Shown piece by piece: positions 21,856-33,544 of a stretch of DNA of 64,000 nt. How positions within the stretch are numbered: the stretch's first letter is position 1; each line of letters starts with the position of its first letter. Position numbers and translations under genes: made by a program. A model generated the notes under the pieces. That model did no database searches, was not told where the DNA came from, and saw nothing but the letters and a program-made list of their open reading frames with translations. The DNA comes from Maniola hyperantus (lineage: Eukaryota; Arthropoda; Insecta; Lepidoptera; Nymphalidae): the NCBI RefSeq assembly GCF_902806685.2, contig NC_048554.1, forward strand, positions 11,036,001 to 11,100,000. The letters run 5' to 3'.

Positions 21856-21914
21856 AATAAAAAATTAAAAAATCTTCCTCTAGATTCTAGAGGAAGATTT
21901 TTTAATTTTTTATT
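21856..21914. repeat. Perfect 29-bp palindrome, one-base loop
   Basis: 21856-21884 and 21886-21914 are exact inverse copies (core CTTCCTCTAGA-T-TCTAGAGGAAG, outer arms A- and T-rich). It lies right at the 3' end of the second-family SINE. Confidence 0.8.
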
Positions 21915-23480
21915 AAGAGTCTAGAACATTGCATATCAGCGTCTGCACTCCTGTCTATCGTAATCCGCCATATACACGGACTTTGTTTCTACGAAAATAG
22001 AGGGGGGTGGGGTGGCCTTCGAACATCAATGGTTAAAACAGTACTTAGAACTTACAACAGTCTATAGAGCCTAATTTTGGTCAAGTTCTTAAAAAAGCAA
22101 AATAATAGAGGCCGAAGCCGAAAATAATTTCTATGCATTTCAGCCAGTAACCACTAATCATCCAACACTGACATAATAAGGCCAAGGTGTGACGCAACTG
22201 TCGGTACAGGTGGACTGTATCAGGTGGATCCACCCTAAACATCATTGCACGTCCTAAAACCAACATAAATTTACATCCTAAAAACATCCCCTACATTTTA
22301 TTTCAAGGTACGAAAGTTCAAAATTGCGTAAATATTTGTTTGATGGGTGTTGCGTGAAAATTGTTTCCTAAACATTATTGCAAGTTTAAATATCATTCTA
22401 AATTCGTTTATATCTACTTTTGCTAATCCTTATTCCAAAGGTAGAAAGTCTGAAATTGATTGAAATTGACTTTGCAACTTACGTCTAGAATTGGAGACGT
22501 TACCTTTGTCTACTTACTGGGAACACCTTTTTAAACATTCACAAATTAAAGTTAGCTTCGTAATTAAAATTACGAATGACAAAATAATATGATGATGATA
22601 CTAAAGTATACCAAAAAAGCCAAGTGCGAGTCAGACTCGCGGACCGAGGTTTCCGTAGTCGGTTATTTTTTTTGACATTTTGCACGATAAATGAAAATTT
22701 ATCGGGCAAATTTTTTTTTCCTCACGTCAAAACACTATTGTAAAAATTAAATAAAGAAAATAATATAATTGCTTAACGGGGCAAAACTATGTGGTAATTA
22801 ATTTTTAATACTTTTATTTGGAACACCTTATTAGAAAACGCCCGGAAAACTTTTTTCTTATAACTAGGTAACTACTTACCCCAAAGAATTTTTAAATACT
22901 AAAAATTATTACTTTCTAAATCCATGCCTTACCCATAAACTTATGAATCTGGATTCTAGCCTTTTAAAATATTTCAAGACATCGACGTGTAGCATTGAAG
23001 CAGATGGGCAATAAATTCTTTTTTTAGAACGTCTCAATACTTTTAAATTACCCTATCGCTCACCGCAAAGGCTGTATATCAGTAGTCAGTTTTTTTTTAA
23101 TTACGTGGACAACAGTGCACGCCACGCATTCTTTCTCCGACACGGCCGGGTGTTCTGTGCCGAATCTATATACAATATAGGTAATAATAAATTATACCGC
23201 ATTAGCTTCAGGCGTCTTGTAAATTAATTAAGATACTTTAAAACGATTTAGGCATAAATTACTTTTATACGGGTACGGTTGAAAGATTAATAATAGGAGT
23301 AGCTAAATGATACGATGCGAAAAGCCGAGAATAAGAAATGTAGCTACCCAAAAGAGATCTATGACCAATAGCAAATGCATATTGGCAGTTATGAAGCAAA
23401 AGCAAAGAAAAATGTACAAGAATAGTTATTTTTGCCTAGTTGATGGCTTCGGTACTAAAGTAATCGAAGTACTTAACACT
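21915..23480. other. Gene-free stretch with one repeat fragment
   Basis: A minus-strand end of the GGGTTCCGTACC family is at 22615-22710 (CCAAGTGCGAGTCAGACTCG). The rest has no recognised gene; open frames here have no domains. Confidence 0.4.
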
Positions 23481-23481
23481 C

Positions 23482-23740
23482 AGAACGTTGAAGTGGCAGT
23501 GGGCTGGTTATGTTTGTGACAAGCCCACTGCCACTTCAACGTGCTAGGACTGATAGCAAGCAGGCTGGCGTCGTGAGGTTCTTGACTGAGGAGTGGGGAC
23601 CGCGTCTCGGCAATCGGAGTATAGAGATCATCATCCAGTTTAGTGAAGCTTGAAAGTGGCTGGCAATGATTGCGAAAGGCCAAGGATTGCAACGTTGGCG
23701 TTGACAGTAGATGCTGGCTGTTGCAATGATGATAATGAGA
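23482..23740 (+). mobile_element. 3' fragment of an RTE-like LINE with a fold-back
   Basis: GTGGCAGTGGGCTGGTTATG, GGACCGCGTCTCGGCAATCG and GCGTTGACAGTAGATGCTGG resemble the region after the reverse transcriptase of lepidopteran RTE-type elements. At 23485-23505 and 23522-23542 a 21-bp stem (ACGTTGAAGTGGCAGTGGGCT and its exact inverse) encloses 16 bases. Confidence 0.5.
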
Positions 23741-23744
23741 TGAA

Positions 23745-23945
23745 GGCTCCGGCCGAGGCTACTTATCACCCTACACTACAGGCAAAGCTGTACCGCCAAG
23801 CGAATTAGCGGTCGGATTCAATGTTGCGCAGAAACTGCTTATGGGGTAGGTATGGGTTGAATAAAATTGCCATAACCCCAGGTTAACCCGTTTCATCTTA
23901 GACTGTATCAATCAGTTAAGATCGGATTCAGAGGTTAGTTGGTAA
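23745..23945 (+). mobile_element. Second-family SINE, 3' half
   Basis: GGCTCCGGCCGAGGCTACTT, GGCAAAGCTGTACCGCCAAG, TAGCGGTCGG and TTCATCTTAGACTGTATCA match the body and tail of 21551-21850. Head absent. Confidence 0.6.
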
Positions 23946-24308
23946 ATCATTGAGTAAAATAAATAAACAGTTGAAACCCGGAAGCACTAACTAGTCTCAA
24001 AAAGGTTCGTTGGGCTAAAATGACGGTGACCAAAAGGCCAGGTGTCAAAGCCGCGGGTTTCGGAAAAGGTTAAAAAAGCAAAGATCACCCGGCCCGGCTA
24101 AATCAGTGCAGGTGCGAACGCGAGTGGTCAGGCGAAAACTCAGCTGTTCGATACCATCCGCCAAATTACTCCATATTATTGGATTTTTAATGTGCCTATC
24201 ATTAATAATAATTTGCACATTGAGGAAAAAAAGGAAAACCTTTTAGGATGAAGCAAAGACATTTAAGTTATGTATCTACCTATATATTATTGTTGTGTAC
24301 TATACGCA

Positions 24309-24622
24309 AGCTGTGATAGCCTAGTGGTTAGGACGTCCGCCTTCTAATCGGAGGTCGGGGGTTCGATCCTGGGCACGCACCTCTGACTTTTCGGAGTTAT
24401 GTGCGTTTTAATTAATTAAATATCACTTGCTTTAACGGTGAAGGAAAACATCGTGAGGAAACATTCATGCCTGAGAGTTCTCCATAATGTTCTCAAAGAT
24501 GTGTGAAGTCTACCAATCCGCACATGGCCAGCGTGGTAGACTATGGCCAAAACCCTTCTGACTCTGAGAGGAGACCCGTGCTCTGTAGTGGGGCGGCGAT
24601 GGGTTCATCATGATGATGTACC
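24309..24622 (+). mobile_element. tRNA-derived SINE, full length with target-site duplication
   Basis: Flanked by the 11-bp direct repeat TACTATACGCA (24298-24308 and 24623-24633). Head GATAGCCTAGTGGTTAGG, B box GGTTCGATCC, tail GGTTCATCATGATG. A young-looking copy. Confidence 0.9.
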
Positions 24623-24996
24623 TACTATACGCATCATATTAAAAAAAAATAGTAATTAAGTAGACCGTATAAGTCCCGCAAATTGCTATTGTGCTGGGAC
24701 CATGTCTCATTATCATCGAAATGACAGTCATTTGACGTATATTTAAGTAAAAATTTACCATCAGCTCGACTTAGTTCAATCTAGTGCTGACGTCACTAAA
24801 ATGGCGACCAAGCGCATTAGCAATTTGCGGAACTAATACCCGCGTAAAGGTACGAAAGCTATATAGGTAAGTACCTATATTAAAATAACGAATCCAGGGC
24901 CGTTAAAAGTAATCTAAGTAATTAAAAAAAATAAAATCGAAAATCTTACCGTACCTACCTATATTCGAAAACTTATCACAAGAAAAATTATCAACA

Positions 24997-25175
24997 GTAC
25001 CCGGCAGGAAATATTGCACATCGAACTTTAGAAAGCGATTTCAGCTTTGTAGAGCGTCGTCTCTTTCACACATACCTATATATGTGACGTTTCATCGGTC
25101 TCAACGACAGAGACAACGCTCTACAAAACATTGTCTCTTACTGAAGTTCGGTGTGCAATATTTCCTGCCGGGTAC
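24997..25175. repeat. Foldback MITE, diverged GGCAG-TTGCACATCG subfamily
   Basis: Long inverted ends GTACCCGGCAGGAAATATTG and CAATATTTCCTGCCGGGTAC extend inward to CATCGAACTT / AAGTTCGGTG. The inner part (TTTGTAGAGCGTCGTCTCT, GTGACGTTTCATCGGTCTC) ties it to the 1886 and 13925 copies. Confidence 0.8.
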
Positions 25176-25767
25176 AGTACCTACGACTTACAAGGCTGTA
25201 TGGTCTACGATCTTTGCCTATCCCGAGAGGGATAACTACTTTTGAGTTTCGACTATATTCGAAATATAGTGGTATACTCGAAATATTTAAATAGAGTATT
25301 CGTCTTCATTAATTAAATGTATTTACATTAATTTTATTTACGCACAATTTAACTTATTTAGGCAAAAAATATTAACTTATTTATGTAAATTGTAATTACC
25401 TAGTTATTAAAATATTTCAAGGTTAAAAAGTGAAATTCTCTTTAATCTTTAATTTATCGATCGTTTTTAATTAATTTTTAAATAGTTTGACAGCTGTACG
25501 AAGATACGGTACCTTATAGTTCTTTTTTTCAACGCCGTATTCAGAAATGGTTAAAGATATCTATAAATTATAATTCATTATGTAATTCAATTTGTTAACG
25601 TGTGGTTTTTTAAATAGCATGCGATTAACACGAAATGTTATTAGCTGTATTTAGTCTCTGAGAATGATACAACTGTGTAGGTATGATGCCTGGTAAATAC
25701 TACCTAACACCTACCTAGCCTAGCTTCGAATCGAAACTGAAATTTAAATAAGATAAAGTTGTAGTTA
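25176..25767. other. Gene-free AT-rich stretch
   Basis: No exon, RNA gene or recognised repeat. Confidence 0.4.
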
Positions 25768-26085
25768 GCAATCATCATCATGATCAACCCATCGCCGGCT
25801 CACTACAGAGCGCGGGTCTCCTCTCAGAGTGAGAAGGGTTTTGGCCATAGTCTACCACGCTGGCCATGTGCGGATTGGTAGACTTCACACACCTTTCAGA
25901 ACATTATGGAGAACTCTAAGGCATGCCGGTTACCTCACGATGTTTTCCTTCGCCGTTATTAGCGAGTGATATTTAATTTCTTAAAACGCACAACTCTGAA
26001 AAGTTAGAGGTGCGTGCCCGGGATCGAACCCCCGACCTCCGACTAGAAGGCGGATGCCCTAAAAAAGGCGGACGCCCTAACTCAA
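25768..26085 (-). mobile_element. tRNA-derived SINE (minus), full length
   Basis: Reads inversely from the tail ATCATCATGATCAACCCATC to the B box GGGATCGAACCC and head. The head contains a local repeat (AGGCGGATGCCCTA / AGGCGGACGCCCTA), a small internal duplication. Confidence 0.85.
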
Positions 26086-26432
26086 CTCTTACTTCTTAGA
26101 TAGTAATCAAAAATTATTGTGCAAAAAAAGATTATTATTGTATTTTATTAGTATAAAAAGTAGCCTATATCGCTCTCCGGTACAACACATACAAATATTA
26201 GTAAGATAGAGCAAGCAAAATTACCTAGGTACGTCAAAATTGGTTTAACGGATGGATGGGCCGTGAATTAGTATGGATGAAGGACAAGCCCAAAAAATGC
26301 AGATGTCGAATAAAATACGTGAAATTATAAAAAGGTTTTTCGTCTCTCGAAACAAAGCTATCGAAAGGTGTTCGCACACCGGGCCTGTTAATTTGAACCT
26401 CCTGAGACTATTTGTCACTTTTCTCAACTATA

Positions 26433-27166
26433 CAGGGTGTAACCAGAACGCTAGCAAAAATTAAGGCAGGTGATAGTACTGATGATTACTGATAGTGATA
26501 AGATACCACAAAAAAACGCGAATAAATAAATTTTAAAAATCCTGTATTTTTAAAAGTTTACAATATATTGCAAATAAAACATCTGACTGTCACTTAAGGT
26601 CAACGAACGTTGTGTAGATAGGCCACTTGGTGCCAATGCCGCGTAGCAGCTGCCAGCTGGTGGGGCATTGACTCCGTATTTTGCACGCTGTACATTGCGG
26701 GTTTGAAATTTACTAAATCCCCTATAAGTATTCATCCTAATCTATGACTAAATCACTAAAACTACAAAATAAGGCAAATAGTTATTGGCATTGGATTATG
26801 TTTAGGTAGAATAATTCGCGAGCATTCAGTAACATTTCGCTAATTACCGACCTACATTTTACATTGATTATTAACTACCTAAGGTAGTTAATAAATCAAT
26901 TTACATTGATTATTAACTACCTAAGGTAGTTAATAAATCAATGACATTTTACCTACCAATATTATTAAGATCGCATCGATTTCATCAGTTTTGATTTGTA
27001 CCTATTTATTATCTAGTTTAGTTTAGTATTATAAGAGGAATGTGCAACATCCATATAAACTCAACAGAGTTTTAGGATGTCAAGCGTAAAATTGTATAAT
27101 TATTATTTGGCTGAAATAAAGAATTTAAAAAAAGCTAAGTTGTTGCTAGCGTTCTAGTCCCATCCT
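26433..27166. repeat. Terminal-inverted-repeat element, GGGTGTAACCAGAACGCTAGC family (copy 2, expanded)
   Basis: Ends TACAGGGTGTAACCAGAACG and TGCTAGCGTTCTAGTCCCAT/CCTGTA. The interior matches 7272-7640 in opposite orientation (CTAAAACTACAAAATAAGGC, TTATTGGCATTGGATTATG). It is about 365 bp longer, through extra sequence including the tandem hairpin at 26858-26941 and a block near 27020-27130. Confidence 0.7.
26858..26941. repeat. Tandem duplication of a 42-bp hairpin
   Basis: Two exact 42-bp units, 26858-26899 and 26900-26941. Each is a palindrome centred on ACTACCTAAGGTAGT with TTGATTATTA-type arms. Confidence 0.85.
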
Positions 27167-27534
27167 GTATCTGTCTGTAGTCGGGCGGCAATGTTGACTA
27201 AAATATACTTTTTTCTGCAATAAATAAGAATAATAATAATAATTCATCTTAATGTACGAAAATTGCTGAATTTATAACTCTTTTAAGGTGATGAGGATGA
27301 GCCACGTACGTTTTTAGGGTTCCGTAGCTAAAGCATTGTAAATTATCTACTTATCTAAGTACATACTATACTAATGTATGTAGTTGGTACGAAGCTCTTT
27401 TGTCTAGTTGGTCTGCACTCTACACTAGACATAACTTGTGGAAACGTTTCATGATAAATCTGAGCATAAAACAATCATCAATGTATTATAATATTTATTA
27501 TAACGTATTATATACAGTATTTATATTGTAAATG

Positions 27535-27928
27535 CGTACTAATATTATAAATGCGAAAGTGTGTCTGTCTGCTTGTCTGCTAGCTTTTAACGCACAGAGA
27601 TAGCTTACATCACGGGGACGGCTATCTACTTTTTGTCACGGCAAATCAAAGATTTTCACGAGTTCGATCCCGGGTACGCACCTCTAACTTTTCGGAGTTA
27701 TGTGCGTTTTAATTAATTAAATATCACTTGCTTTAACGGTGAAGGAAAACATCGTGAGAAAACCTGCATGCCTGAGAGTTCTCCATAATGTTCTCAAAGG
27801 TCCGTGAAGTCTACCAATCCGCACATGGCCAGCTTGGTAGACTATGGCCAAAACCCTTGTCACTCTGAGAGGAGACCCGTGCTCTGTAGTGAGCCGGTGA
27901 TGGATTGATCATGATGATGATGATGATT
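27535..27928 (+). repeat. Chimera: AAATGCGAAAG-family piece joined to truncated SINE
   Basis: 27535-27657 has ACTAATATTATAAATGCGAA and AAATCAAAGATTTTCACG. From 27658 the sequence becomes a 5'-truncated SINE starting at the B box (AGTTCGATCCCGGG) and ending (ATG)n at 27928. Confidence 0.75.
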
Positions 27929-27989
27929 TTTGTACTTTAGACTTATTGCACTTTATAAATAACCTTCATAAGCTTTGCCTTTCCTCTCC

Positions 27990-28130
27990 CTCGGCAACCT
28001 GGGCGGTCTAATCGGCTTCTGGAGCGAGCTTGGATCGCTGGAGTGAAGACTTCAGCGGGGAGGGGAAGCACAACAGACGGAAACGTTTAAGTGCGGAAAC
28101 CAGCCTAGAGTGAAGAAGAAGAAGCTTTAC
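27990..28130 (-). repeat. CTGGGCTGGTTTCCGCACTT family fragment (minus)
   Basis: AACAGACGGAAACGTTTAAG and TGCGGAAACCAGCC are the inverse of 14105-14375; ends in GAAGAAGAAG. Confidence 0.5.
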
Positions 28131-28429
28131 CTTTTATTTACCCACAATTTTATTTTGGTGTTAATACAAGAATAATAAAAACAAATGAATATTTTATTGT
28201 ACGGAATCCTGTAAATTTATATGTTGGTCGCACTTGCCCGTCATTATTTATAGCGCTGATGACACGTGAAAATGAAGTACTTATTTACCTCGTGTAGCAT
28301 AAAAGGTAAAAACTACAATTTACAAGTAGGCGAGGCACTTCAAAATATTATAATTACATCACGTTTAACTGATAATGTTCTTTTAAATTGGTAGATAGGT
28401 AGTTTACTATAGCGATGAAAAACCTTTTT

Positions 28430-29090
28430 TTTTATGGTACCGTACCTCAAAAGGAAAAAGTAACCCTTATAGGATCACTTTGTTATCAGTCTGTCTGACC
28501 GTCTGCAAGAAAGCCTATAGGGTACTTCACGTTGACCTAGAATCCTGAATCTTGGGTACTACACTACTAGATAGTTATCACATAGATACATACTAAATGG
28601 TAGGTTTTATAGCACAAGTAAAGGAATAAGTCCAAAAACCGTCAATTTTTGGTTACATCACAGAAAAAATTAAAATGTGTTCATGAACAAATAATGAGTA
28701 TTTTCAATTTTCAAAGTAAGATAACTATACCAAGTGGAGTATCATATTACGAAATGCCTTTACCTGTACATTCTAAAACAGATTTTTATTTATTTTTGTG
28801 AATAAATATTGTTTGATTTATCGTGCAAAACGTCGAAAAAATACGACTGTAGTACGGAACACTCGGTGCGCGAGTCTGACTCGCACTTGGCGGGTCTTTT
28901 TCATTCGATAAGCCCTTGACTGCAATCTCATCTGGTGGTGATGCAGTCAAGATGGAAGCGGACCAACTTGGAAGCTTGGAAGTTCTCACGCTATTTAAAA
29001 AAATGTTCCGTTTTTCCTTTTGAGGTACGGAACCCTAAAAAACGGTCAAGTCGAACTCGCACAATAAGGGTTCCGTACCATCGTAAAAGA
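28430..29090 (+). repeat. GGGTTCCGTACC-family repeat plus inverted fragments
   Basis: 28430-28905 is a nearly complete plus copy (ACCGTACCTCAAAAGG to GACTCGCACTTGGCGGGT). After a short second-SINE tail at 28905-28960, inverse fragments of the same family follow at 28994-29090 (TTCCTTTTGAGGTACGGAAC, then AGGGTTCCGTACC). Rearranged cluster. Confidence 0.7.
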
Positions 29091-30300
29091 AACAACGCTT
29101 TTTATAATTTCTATGGTGGCCATTTTGATATTTTTATTGTTTGTTGTTATAACAGCAATAGAAATATGTAGATATTGTGTTGAAATTTCAACTCTCTACC
29201 TATTACGGTTAACTAGATACAGCCCGCTGACAGACAGACAGACGGACATACGGGCGGATGGACGGACGGTGGAGGCTTAGTGATAGGGCACCCTTCGGGT
29301 ACGGAGCCTTGAAACCCTAAATCCACGCAAAGTCGCGGGCATTACGAGTATCCAGTAGTAGAATAAAGTGCAAGTGTAGTAGAGGATAAAAGACACGTAT
29401 ATCTGTATGTACATACGAGGGTCCATTTGCTCGACTGCAGTGATCTCGGCGCCACGCTGGCGCCATTTTACATTTCTATACTGCGACCACTTGAGATTGG
29501 CACTCTTACAAGAAAGAATAAAGAATAGGCACTTTCATAAAACTAGAAAAATGAGTTAAGTAAACATAAGTAAAATCCCGTAATATCCTATTAATATTAT
29601 AAATGCGACACTCGAAAGTGTGTTTGTGTTGGTTTGTCCTTCAATCGCGTCGCAATAAAGCAAATAACGGTTAAATTACCAATAGATCTGGAAAGTGACA
29701 TACCTTGGTCCTATGCTACTTTTTATCCCGGAAAGTCAAAAAGTTCATTATTGATTTTTAGATCATACTGACCTAATTAGTAGTATATCGGGATTTGGTT
29801 CGGACGAAACTGTTTTAGCTATTCACTTGGATAATGATATTATTAAAAATTAAAATGCTTCAAGGCCTAGTTCAAGGCAGATTCATAGGGTGGACTTGAG
29901 TTTGTTAAGACATAAGACTGACTTAAAATGAGACCAAAATGTAAAGTATATCTTACGAAAATCTGTATCTCGGACTCACCATTAAACTCATCAACGCTTA
30001 AGTAGTTCCTTTTGTTCTTAATTCTTGCTTCGTTCTACAGGCACCACATCCGCATCAACATCAGCTGTTTTCCTAATCTATGCATGGTAGAGTCTTGGCA
30101 TATTATGATCATAGGTGGCACAGGCTGTACGTACGTGAAATAAATTTATTTATTTTATTTCAACAGCCAATCCTCGTGCACCGCATTGGGTGTCGCGTGC
30201 TAATCGGTGACGAATCTGTGAAATTGGCTCGTCGCGGCCGCTCGCCCTACACGCTAACTCCGCTCTACGAGGCACGAGCGACAGCGATTATTGTATAGTA
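29091..30300. other. Gene-free stretch with repeat fragment
   Basis: 29585-29745 is an AAATGCGAAAG-family fragment (ATATTATAAATGCGACACTC, CTACTTTTTATCCCGGAAAG). The open frame at 30080-30298 has no recognisable domain and no support as a gene. Confidence 0.4.
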
Positions 30301-30520
30301 CTTCACATAGCTTTGAGAACATTATGGAGAACTTTCAGGCATGCAGGTTTCCTAACGATGTTTTCCTTTATCGTTACTGCAAGTGATATTTAATTTCTTG
30401 AAACACACAAAACTCCACTAACACATAACAAAGTTACGAGGTGCGTGCCTGGGATCGAACGGGCTCGGGTGTGGTTAAGATTTCCGCCTCCCGAGTAGGA
30501 GGCGGACGTCTTAACTCTTA
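30301..30520 (-). mobile_element. tRNA-derived SINE (minus), old and rearranged
   Basis: TTTGAGAACATTATGGAGAA, CAGGCATGCAGGTTTCC, GTGCGTGCCTGGGATCGAAC and GGAGGCGGACGTCTTAAC are SINE phrases read inversely; extra bases split the B-box region. Confidence 0.7.
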
Positions 30521-30521
30521 A

Positions 30522-30988
30522 CCCGCGCACCGCTCTTTACTTGGACCGCCACTCAGGGCTACCGCTAGCACATTATTAAATTAATCCTTTTATTATATGC
30601 GAAACCTGCGCTAACTACAGATATACCCAATAAACGCTGCAGCATTAGTACCTTTGCGCAACCATCCATACTCGGCTCGCCGATCGAATATTTTCTAGGT
30701 ATTATTTTTATTTCACTCAAAGCTGTTGCTTTTATTTTCATCTCTAAATTATCTTGTACTTTAAATAAATATGCTTTTATATTTACTCTAACCACAAAAA
30801 ACTATAAAAGGTCTGCATAAAAACACTGAAAGATAGAGAATCGATATCCAACCCGCGCATCGCTATTCGCTTGGACCGCCACTCAGGGCTACCGCTAGCA
30901 CATTATTAAAAGCCTTTTATTACATGCGAAACCTGCACTAACTCCAGATATACCAATAAACGCTGCAGCATCTTTACCCAACCACCCA
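30522..30988. repeat. Local direct duplication, two ~140-bp units
   Basis: 30522-30668 and 30850-30988 share long phrases: GGACCGCCACTCAGGGCTAC, CGCTAGCACATTATTAAA, TGCGAAACCTGC, CCAATAAACGCTGCAGCAT. Units differ by point changes and small gaps, with about 180 bp of unrelated sequence between. Confidence 0.75.
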
Positions 30989-31096
30989 GACGTCTTGAGG
31001 TTTGAATTCTATTGGTACCTGCCTATATGTGCTTTTTTATTTCATTACCATCATTAAACGCGTGCATTGAGTACCTAATTAATGTTTTTTATGACT

Positions 31097-31365
31097 GTTT
31101 TTAGGGTTCCGTACCTCAAAATGAAAAATTAACGCTTATAGGATCACTTCGTTGTCTGTCTGTCAAGAAAACCTATAGGGTACTTCCTGTTGATCTAGAT
31201 TCTAGAATCATGAAATTTGGCAGGTAAGTAGATCTGAAAAAATCTGAAAACTGTGAATTTGTGGTTACACCACAAAAAAATATTGTACTGTGTTCATGAC
31301 CATACAAAATCACGAAGACCCGTTGTGACGTGATAGAAGGAAAAACCAACGAAAAAAACACTTTC
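31097..31365 (+). repeat. GGGTTCCGTACC-family 5' part joined to AAATGCGAAAG fragment
   Basis: Starts TTAGGGTTCCGTACCTCAAA and breaks off after TGTGTTCATGACC at about 31303. The next 60 bp (AAAATCACGAAGACCCGTTG, CGTGATAGAAGG, CACTTTCG) belong to the other family in minus orientation. Confidence 0.65.
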
Positions 31366-31379
31366 GTAGTGGGTACCTA

Positions 31380-31894
31380 CCAACTATTATGTGCTGAACC
31401 TCGTTGTAATTGTATGAATTTACGAAGTAACCAACATCATGTACCTACTTAACTTAGTCCTATTTAAAGTTATTATTTAAGAGAACAAACTATAAATAAT
31501 TGAGACGAATTTTATTTATTATACCTACATACTTAAGTACCTATATTATACACACCTGTACTTAATTTATTATCATGTGTTTTACATTGTTATTATTTAA
31601 GAGAACACATAATTTAAGATGCAATTTCCAGGGAATCATTTTGAAATGTACATTTATTGATAATTAACTTAATTGTTACGGGCACAATTAAGTGGAGGCT
31701 TTCGCAGAAGCTCACGAGCGAGACCATGTTGGGGACAAATATGGTGGCCGGGCTCGTTTTGGGCACAAAACGTTGCCGTGAAATGTGTTCCGGCATATGC
31801 GCATTTCAAGATTTTCATAATAAGGCAGTGCCATTGATATCTTTGAAGAACAATCATAGATATAGACAGCAATCTCTATAGAATAATAGCTATC
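31380..31894. other. Gene-free stretch
   Basis: Overlapping small frames on both strands at 31614-31881 have no domain. The block CGGGCTCGTTTTGGGCACAA is GC-richer than the flanks and may be a repeat fragment. Nothing else recognised. Confidence 0.35.
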
Positions 31895-32162
31895 AGCTAG
31901 TAATATACCTACCCCACTTGATATAGTTATCTTACTTCAAACATTGAAAATACAAATTATTAGTTCATGACCGAAATTTAATTTTTTTTGTGTAATGTAA
32001 CCACAAATTCACGGTTTTCACATTTTTCCCCGAAAGCCAGCTATAAGACCTACCTACTTGCCAAATTTCATGATTCTAGATCAACGGGAAGTAGGTACCC
32101 TGTAGGTTTCTTGACAGACCAACAGACAGAGAGACTTTTGAGGTACGGAACCCTAAAAAACT
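31895..32162 (-). repeat. GGGTTCCGTACC-family repeat (minus), partial
   Basis: ACCCCACTTGATATAGTTAT through AAATTTCATGATTCTAGATC to TTGAGGTACGGAACCCTAAA. The tail with CGGCCAAGTGCG is missing. Confidence 0.7.
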
Positions 32163-33040
32163 GTCATTTCTAACTAAAATTAACTACATACTCTTAATTA
32201 ACTATAAACTTATTTATGAACATCTGCGGGCTAATCGGTACAAAAGAAATAGTTTTCACATTAAGTAAATCATTAAGTTAGCATCCCGGTGACATTTCGG
32301 CATAAAAATAAACAGACAAATGGCCGCAAGGTCACAGGTTACGAAAACTTTTAGCAAAATTATCTTCCTTCTGCCGAAGTTACACTAAATTCAATCGTAA
32401 ATTTCTTGCTATAAAGGTAAGTTAGAAGAAATACATTTCTCGACAAATTAAGTTAGTGTTAACGATAAGAAATGTTTACAGTTAACAAGTTGGTCGCAAA
32501 AAAAAGATAATTTAAACAAATATCTACCGTATGGCTGAGAAATATGAAGTACAATGTGCATTAACGAGCAACGATGTCTTCATGAAAGGGAGACGCTTTA
32601 GGTGTTAAAATGTTCGTCTCTGTCAAGGTACTGGACCATCGAACACTACTCAGTCCTTGTGTTCTTCTTGCATCCAGCCTCGTTGCTGTATTCTCTTCTA
32701 TTTATCTTACCCTGGTGATTGCCCGCGACTTCAATTGGTGAAAATATAAATCCGCTTAATTCCATATCCCGCAGGAGTTTTGAAAAATCCAACCTTGTTT
32801 ACATTACCAAGGAAACCTCTGTGCAAAATTTCAGCTTTTTATTTCCAAGAATTTGAGTCACATAACTATATAAGTAGGTACCGTAAAAACATGATGACTC
32901 CAGAATAACGTAAGTCAAATCACTTCTTCCCGTCGTTTTTACGTCAATGCTAAATGAAAGATTTATGCACAGTCAACGTTAACTTGAAAAGTTACACTAG
33001 AGCTTTAGAAAAATATTTTTTAAAGAGTAGAAGCAGCGAT
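32163..33040. other. Gene-free stretch
   Basis: No gene recognised. 32715-32890 contains GCCCGCGACTTCAATTGGTG and ATATCCCGCAGGAGTTTTG, a decayed minus copy of the GCGGGCATCAGCTAGT family. Confidence 0.35.
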
Positions 33041-33049
33041 TTAAATGTT

Positions 33050-33193
33050 CCACTAGATGGGATGCTTCATTGTTTGAGTATTCGCAAGTTTAATTTTTAC
33101 AAAAGGACTGCGTTTAAAAAGGATTACGATTGATACAGGACGGCGCCAATGTTCTCTGGAACATGTTGTTACTATGAAGCACCCATCTAGTGG
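33050..33193. repeat. Terminal-inverted-repeat element, CCACTAGATGGG ends
   Basis: Left CCACTAGATGGGATGCTTCA and right TGAAGCACCCATCTAGTGG are inverse with one gap. Interior about 100 bp, non-coding. CATCTAGTGG also occurs singly at 35203-35212. Confidence 0.65.
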
Positions 33194-33544
33194 AAGATTT
33201 ATAGCGCTGAATAGGAGGCGTACAATCTGCCATAGAACAATGGCAAAATTAATCAACTACCCCTTACATGAATTAGCATAACTTTGTGTAGCGAGGGCGC
33301 TATTTTTTATGTCTTCTCGCGTATCGAGGCGCGTAGCTCGTAGTTCCGATACAAATGTGGCACAATAAATTGTAGCATGGTCACATTTTGTTGAGTTTGA
33401 GTCGAAGGATCCCACATGTGCGGCCTTCTGTGAGTCGTTAGTTATTTTTTATCTGGTCGCTCCTTCGCAGTCACAAATATGTGTCAACAATGCACGCAGA
33501 TGGTTTACGATGTGGACCCTAAATTCCTAAATTTATTGTAATTT

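Noticed and set aside
30080..30298. 72-codon frame as a gene
   Set aside because: No domain, no recognised splice context, flanked by old SINE sequence.
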